From NCBI RefSeq assembly GCF_019703515.2, contig NC_059374.1:20392595-20456594 (forward strand): a stretch of DNA of 64,000 nt. Reading direction: 5' to 3'. A program made the translations under genes and the position numbers. Shown one piece after another: positions 58,365 to 64,000 of the stretch (positions within the stretch are counted from its first letter, which is position 1; each line of letters begins with the position of its first letter). This DNA comes from Myxocyprinus asiaticus (lineage: Eukaryota; Chordata; Actinopteri; Cypriniformes; Catostomidae). The notes beneath the pieces were generated by a model. It saw only the letters and a program-made list of their open reading frames with translations. It made no database searches and was not told the origin of the DNA.

Positions 58365-58753
58365 AGGGACCCCATGTGTCACTACAGCGACACAATGTCG
58401 AGTGAGTGACAGATAGGGAACGTCTTGGTTACTGTTGTAACCTCCGTTCCCTGATAGAGGGAATGAGATGTTGTGTCCCTCTTGCCACAACGCTGTACTA
58501 CCAACTGAAATGGCCGGGACCCTGTCTCGGCTCCTCAGCGCAAAACCTGAATGCGTGGTTGCGAGCCAGCTCCTTTTATACCCGTATGTCTGGGGGAGTG
58601 GCATGCAAATTCCACTCGTCAATTCCCATTGGCCTTTTCTCAAAGATCAGAGGTGTTTGGGGCTCCCAAGAGCGACCACTAATGTCACTACATCGACACA
58701 ACTTCTCGTTCCCTCCATCAGGGAACAGAGGTTACAACAGTAACCAAGACGTT
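58365..58753 (+). repeat. 3' terminal region of DIRS copy 3: internal complementary region and inverted repeat
   Basis: 58370-58421 is the inverted complement of the 5' terminus (ending gtgacagatagggaac). 58419-58478 is the inverted complement of the 3' terminus (58695-58753, ending cagtaaccaagacgtt). The two meet at 58419-58421, sharing one AAC. The loop between the arms is the inverted copy of the 5' terminal repeat, with cttttatacccgtatg at about 58573. Confidence 0.9.
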
Positions 58754-60600
58754 CTACACACAAATGTGTTTTAAGGACAAAATCCTGAAAAATACCCATA
58801 GATACTCATTGATGTGCATTAAATTTTCAATAATTCAGCGGTCTGTTGTCAACTGTTCCTTACATGCGAAACACAGATGCTCTAAGTTGTTTTCTTCCAA
58901 TACTTTTTAAATGATCAGAATTTAAATGAAACTAAATTGAATTTGCAGTGCTACATTACGAATTGTTGATATTGCTTAATGATTTGGTAATATTTGCTGA
59001 TGGCATATGGTGCTGTGTTTACTTCTAGGATATTAACTAAGATTCAACATGGAAACACCCTGGAGATGATGTTTTAGATGAATAAAATGCCCAAACAACA
59101 TGAGAGGGAAACAAGAAAATGTTATAAGAACGCAGCATGATGCATGATGCATGCCCTGAGAGAAAGGGACAGCATCTATCCATTTAGCATTTCATACATA
59201 AAACTAGAGTTTTGGCATTCCCATGCAAATCTCACCACCATGATATTAGGCGGTTCTGGGTGGATGCTTACTGGCCAATGTTAAAAGAGCCCACCCTCAA
59301 GTCTATGATATTCTGGTATATAGATGGCTTGAGTTCCCCTTTAATTTAAGTCTATGGATTTATTTTTATAAAAAAAATTTTTTTTTACATGTTTTATTTT
59401 CCACTAGGCGAAAATCATAAGTCTGATTGCTTAGAAAACTAATTGCATATCTCTCCTCAATAAGCCCCACGATTTGAGGTATATATAGCACAAATGGTGC
59501 TTAGGTTTAATACTTAGGGTAAGAGGTTTGTTCAAATCCCTAAATTAAGAACTACGAGCAATAATAATAGTGATGCTTGCCTTAGCAATCATCACTATTA
59601 AGCAATAATTAAGTATGTTGCATATAGAATTCTGTGAATGATTCATGCCACATAAACTTTACAGTGCAACAAGTGTGACGCAGATGCTGTAGTGCGCAGA
59701 CTGGCTTTAGTGAAATAATGGTTAATTCCTCCTGACAGGGAAGAGGTTATCTTAGCCTCAGTAATTGGTTTGCTGCCATAGAAGTTGGATTATTTGTTAA
59801 ACCTCATTCAGCCCCTCACACTTTATCAGTTGTGTGGCACAGACAGAAAAACTGTTGCGGAAAAAGAGGCACTTATAGAAGAGGAACATGGGCATTCAAT
59901 GAGTTTTAAATAGAAAATAGACATTTTCAGTGTTCACTTGATATTAAATTAAAAATGTCTTGATATGTCAGCATGATTTTATTTTTTACAAATATATTTA
60001 TTTAAATTGTTGACCTGAAATGCTATTGGAAAGTTGACATGACCTGCGGTGTGCTATACTCTATCTAAATTCTTTTATAATTATTATGCATGCAGCTTTA
60101 ATAACCTCATATGAAGTGATTAATTGATTCATTTGTTACACCACAGGACCATTTAAATGAACAAGTGAAAGAAAAACGTTAAGGACATTAGATATACTGT
60201 ATACTTTCTGTTTCACATTCACACAATATAAATGTTTAACCTAAAATGTATATATTTATTTAGTGATTTACTGTCATCATTTTGTAATTCATTGTGGCAT
60301 GATGTTTCCTTTAAGAACATCATATGATATCTCAATACTGAGAGTTTAGCATCTTCTTTGTAATGTCAACTGGGTGAATAAATTTCAGTCTTGTATTTTT
60401 GAACAACCCTCCCAACATGGTCATTCAGTAACTGGTAATTAAATCATTTGATGAGATTTGTCGGTCGTCACAGCTTGAACATATTTGTTTATTCATGGTA
60501 GAATGAGAGATGATTTGACAGACATAATTCACAGAGTGAATTTTGGATAGTCTGGTATTGACATTATAAACCTAAATCAGGTAGGGGCAAATTAATGTTG
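58754..60600. other. Spacer with old repeat fragments
   Basis: No gene. Around 59210-59560 the blocks cactaggcgaaaatcataag and gatttgaggtatatatagca look like a dispersed fish repeat, but I cannot define its ends. Confidence 0.4.
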
Positions 60601-60650
60601 TTAAAGGGATAGTTCACCCCAAAATGAAAATTTTGTCAGGCAATTACAAG
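60601..60650. repeat. Left-end fragment of the TTAA MITE
   Basis: TTAA at 60601-60604, then agggatagttcaccccaaaa and tgaaaattttgtca. It stops after about 40 bp. Confidence 0.8.
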
Positions 60651-62027
60651 TTATCTCATGCTAAATTATTTTCAGCATTTATAAAAAAAAGAAAAAAGGA
60701 AAGATCCATGATTGGGATCCATGATCCATGAAATGGTGACAAATCACCCTTTTCACAGTATTGAGGGGTCGTGTCCAACCCCACCCCCACCCACCAATTC
60801 TACGCCAGTGGTGTTATTCTTTATCTTGGTTCTTAAATCGGTTTGCACAGAGAACAAAATCCACTTAAAGTTTAATGCACACACTGGACCTTTGCTTCAT
60901 TCTTTATCTGCCTAAATTGGTTAGCTATTATAGCTATTATTATGATGAATGACATGTTTTGGGATGTGTGGGATTTTTGTGGTGCAAGGTATTCCTTGTT
61001 TGGTGATTATGCATAATTATGCATGATGGTTCCAGAGACACAGAGGGACATCAGCTGCAGACAAAATGTATGTTTGTTTTTGTCTCCTGCTATTTGTCTT
61101 CAGCGAGTCAGTCACCTTCTATTATTAATTATCTTTCTTAAATGACATCAATTCAATCTCTCCCAGTGAAACATCTCTGTCCTTTTGATCACTTCATGCA
61201 TTGCTGTTCCAGTGCTATCAGAATTTTACAGTGGTCTAATTATGATGCATTAAGCCATCACAGTGACATATCAGCTTGTTGCCGTATGCAAAGTGGTGTG
61301 ACGGCACCGTTCATTGTTTCTTTTAATAGTTGTCCGAAAAGGCTGGTGAGAGGGTTTGTGTGCTTTCGAAGATGTAATTAGAGCTGGGATTTATGGGACC
61401 AATCAGGCTTTCAGTCAAGCTCTGCCTGTTTGAAGGTGACATCAGGATGTATTGCACTATGATGTAAACATCCTGTCAGAACCACACTGCTTGCCGCCTT
61501 GCTGTCACAACCCTTTTAGAGGGGCTTGTCTCCCCAAGCATTTTAAATCATTATCAGCCTAGCTGGTTAGTTCTCATGACATATCGAGTATATAAGCTCA
61601 GTGCACCTAGGCCCCTTAGGAGTGACTTTGAATCAGGGCACTATGTATATTTCTCCACCTAAAAGCAAACTGCATGGCAGTTAGATGCTTATTGTTGAGA
61701 TTTTCTGTGCATAAGGCCTGTTTAATATCACACTGGGCCTATTTTTGCCGTACATAGTGTGAAAATGCACTATAAACCTATTTATCAACACGATATTTTT
61801 AAATATAGGCTTATACTGATTTGGATATGATTAACATACATAACCCTAAGTATTAAAAAAAAGTATATTAAAAAAAACAACAACCTAGAAAGTGTTTCCT
61901 TTTGACCAAAATTAAGTCATGGGCAAACATGCTCTACTGTCAATAGAACTACTGTTCAAGAAAGGTTGTTTACACTTGAATGTTAAAAAGATCCAGACTA
62001 AATAAATAAAAAAATACAGTGAAACAT
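60651..62027. other. Spacer, possibly with conserved non-coding sequence
   Basis: No coding frame is supported. The block at about 61000-61620 is non-repetitive, of medium GC, with ATGCATAATTATGCAT at 61010. Its look fits conserved non-coding DNA, but alignment is needed to say so. Confidence 0.4.
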
Positions 62028-62343
62028 AGAGGGGGATCAGTGGATAGCACTGTCGTCTCACAGCAAGAAGGTCCCATGTTCAAGTCCTGTCTCAACTGGG
62101 CCTTTCAGTGTGGAGTTTCCATGTTTGTGTGGGTTTCCTCTGGGTGCTCTGGTTCCCCCCCCAAGACCCTAAATTGCCTGTGAGTCTGAATGTGTATGTC
62201 TGTGTGTGTTGCCCTGTGATGGACTGGCCACCTGTTCAGGGTGTTTCCCTGCCTTTGGCCTGAGACAGCTGGGATAGACTGCAGCACTACCCATGACCCT
62301 GCATAGGACAAGCGGCTATAGAAGATGGATGGATGGATGGATG
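62028..62343 (+). mobile_element. tRNA-like SINE with (GGAT)n tail
   Basis: The head gatcagtggatagcactgtc carries a diverged A box. ggtcccatgttcaagtcctg resembles a B box (GTTCAAGTCC). The body (ggcctttcagtgtggagttt, ccctgtgatggactggccac, ctgcataggacaagcggcta) and the tail gatggatggatggatg follow. This is a widespread fish repeat. RNA polymerase III origin is inferred from the box-like motifs. Confidence 0.7.
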
Positions 62344-63660
62344 TTCACTGTGTATCTGTTTTTGCCCACTTTGTGATAGGGTCTTAGACCACTTTTCATT
62401 GGAGATGAATTTCTCAAATTAATTGAGAGAAGTAACTTCTTGGAGAGCGTTTTTGCATCATGATTGCTTGCTGTGCTTAAAAGTGAGCACAGTCAAATCC
62501 TCTGCAAGAGGTTTTGCCTCTTTAATGCGTTAGGTTTTTTTTTTTTTTTTGCGCTGCTATTACAGCAAAGCTCTGCATCAAAAATACATTTCTAGACGAT
62601 CACTGTCCGACACTCTGCAGTGAGACATATTCCTGTATTTGTAAGGTGCTGTGGAGAGATTGAAGTCTTTTGCTGATTCTGTCTGACACTGCTTAAATGC
62701 AGATGAATGAAGGATTCATCCATGCATATTTACTCTTTTATAAAAAAATTTTTTTTACCTTGTAATCTTTTATCAAAATATCAAAACTTCCTCTTCCGGT
62801 GAAATGATTGATTCTTCTCTGCTGACGTATGCAAGTGGTAGTCAATTTTATACCCGCCCCTCCAAGGGTCTTTTAAACAAACCTGCCATCAAAGCAACTA
62901 ATGCAGAGATGAAAAGATGTATTTTTGGCTGTTTTCCCCCAAAACTCCTTTTCCTTACCCCAAACTTCCTTGGTTATGGGCCCACTTGCTTGAATTTTAT
63001 TTTTTTGCTAATTATGTCGAAGAAGGAGGAATAATGGCGATTTTATGGTTCTGTTCCTTGAATTGCTGGGGTGATCACTACTGAATACAATGTGAGTCGG
63101 GAGCCTCTGGAGTTTATTCATATTTCTAAATGCAGGTATATTGGAATGTACAGCACAAGTAAGTGTTTTTCCCCTTCATATTTAGTGTATTGTGATTTAA
63201 AACATTGAAATATTTGATCTTTTACATGCTTGTCTCTCAACTGATGGATAAAATAAAGTCCCCACCATTCATTTTTTTCTTGTTCGATAAGCCATTTCAC
63301 TCGGAAATATGTCACAATATGGAAGTCGGTCGCAACTTCCGTTTCATGCCTCTTTAAACTGCTTGATGTCATCAACTAAATGTGTTCCACAGGTCTGCAC
63401 TTTTGAATGCACAGCCAGTTACATTGAAGCGCATCATTCTGCGTTCAAGAAATGCATACACTGCTCCGTATTGGAGCCTTTCTTATTTCTTACTTGCCTT
63501 ACTTTGAAATATTTGTGCAATAGGATTTTATTAGCCTACTTATTTGTTGAATATCCTTTAGTCACCATGTTAAAGTGCTGCACTTTGCATCCATAAATCC
63601 CTCTAAAAGTTGTCTGATCGGTGTCACTGGAATATACTGGAGCCTAATATATTATTATCC
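62344..63660. other. Spacer
   Basis: No supported gene. A T run at 62528-62551 and short frames only. Confidence 0.4.
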
Positions 63661-63664
63661 TTAA

Positions 63665-63829
63665 CACCGACTAGTTGACTAGTCGTTCAAACAACCGACC
63701 GACTAGTCGACTATAAAACAATTGGTAGGTTTGTGTAAATATGGTACAGAGAACAGAAGCTTTGCAGTTTGATAATCTCACTATGTCATATCGCGATTTC
63801 AATTTTATTTTGATTAGTAGATTAGCCCT
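63665..63829. repeat. hAT-type terminal sequences
   Basis: gactagttgactagtcgttc and accgactagtcgactataaa are the self-complementary TAGTCGAC sub-terminal motif of one fish hAT group. catatcgcgatttcaatttt ... agattagccctaca is the end of another (TAGGGCT when read in reverse). Probably two fused fragments. Confidence 0.55.
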
Positions 63830-64000
63830 ACAAACTACTCACCAACTTTAAAAGGTGTGTGTCGGGCTTGATGCAAGTTAAACATGCAGTGATAGTTAAA
63901 CAAAAGCACTCAAAACAAAACAAGTTCTGTTTGGTTTGGTTTAGTGCATATTAACTACCATATGGATGTAAATGTGATCCTCTTTCTCATGTAAACTACT

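Larger units (their letters stand above)
52894..58753 (+). mobile_element. DIRS-like tyrosine-recombinase retrotransposon, copy 3 (most complete)
   Basis: The 5860-bp element is bounded by GTT at 52894-52896 and 58751-58753, with no other target duplication. Order: inverted terminal repeat, Gag-like ORF1, RT and RNase H, the AdoMet/linker-like region, tyrosine recombinase, internal complementary region, second terminal repeat. RT resembles DIRS and not LTR or LINE enzymes (YLDD box, KKGGGFRPILDLRVLN). It is the longest copy but has nonsense codons, frameshifts, a recombinase deletion and changed catalytic residues, so it is not expected to move by itself. Confidence 0.93.

Noticed and set aside
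52894..58753. DIRS copy 3 as a Ngaro, a Crypton or an LTR element
   Set aside because: It has RT, so it is not a Crypton. The termini are inverted with an internal complementary region, so it is neither an LTR element nor a Ngaro with split direct repeats.

Overview
This window is animal nuclear DNA, almost certainly from a teleost fish and probably a cyprinid or close relative. The reasons are AT-rich spacer with long microsatellites, no bacterial-style gene packing, and transposon families typical of such fish: DIRS-type tyrosine-recombinase retrotransposons, Sleeping-Beauty-type Tc1 elements, a Gmr1-like LTR retrotransposon, many short hAT derivatives, and a TTAA-flanked fold-back MITE whose ends read AGGGATAGTTCACC. 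The species call is inference from repeat content, not from a gene.

Layout. 1-3.8 kb: spacer with a MITE end and a LINE 3' fragment. 3.8-8.4 kb: DIRS copy 1 (minus strand, decayed). 8.7-16.3 kb: small DNA transposons, including a shortened Tc1 element and a full-length but broken Sleeping-Beauty-type element. 16.6-19.4 kb: DIRS copy 2 (minus), which has lost its reverse transcriptase region and its outer 5' end. 20.0-21.2 kb: a large fold-back palindrome. 22.5-27.1 kb: a complete-length but dead LTR retrotransposon with perfect 5-bp target duplications and integrase placed before reverse transcriptase; a solo LTR of another family interrupts its integrase. 27.5-33.2 kb: hAT and MITE insertions. 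33.6 kb: the only candidate host exon, a 25-codon signal-peptide exon ending in a phase-1 splice donor. 36-50 kb: two inverted copies of one hAT element around a nested stack (MITE, then hAT, then a composite repeat, then a solo LTR) at 38.5-44.1 kb. 52.9-58.8 kb: DIRS copy 3 (plus), the most complete, 5.86 kb. 58.8-64 kb: spacer, one tRNA-like SINE and hAT ends.

Function. No transposon here has an intact coding set. The DIRS copies share one architecture (inverted termini, internal complementary region, Gag-like protein, RT/RNase H, tyrosine recombinase), and each copy is broken differently. If the 33.6 kb exon is real, everything to its right is probably the first intron of a secreted or membrane protein gene. 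I found no wholly new system. The most unusual structures are the Gmr1-like domain order, the nested stack with its empty-site control inside the window, and the tandem units with splice-like signals inside the 4.5-kb hAT element.
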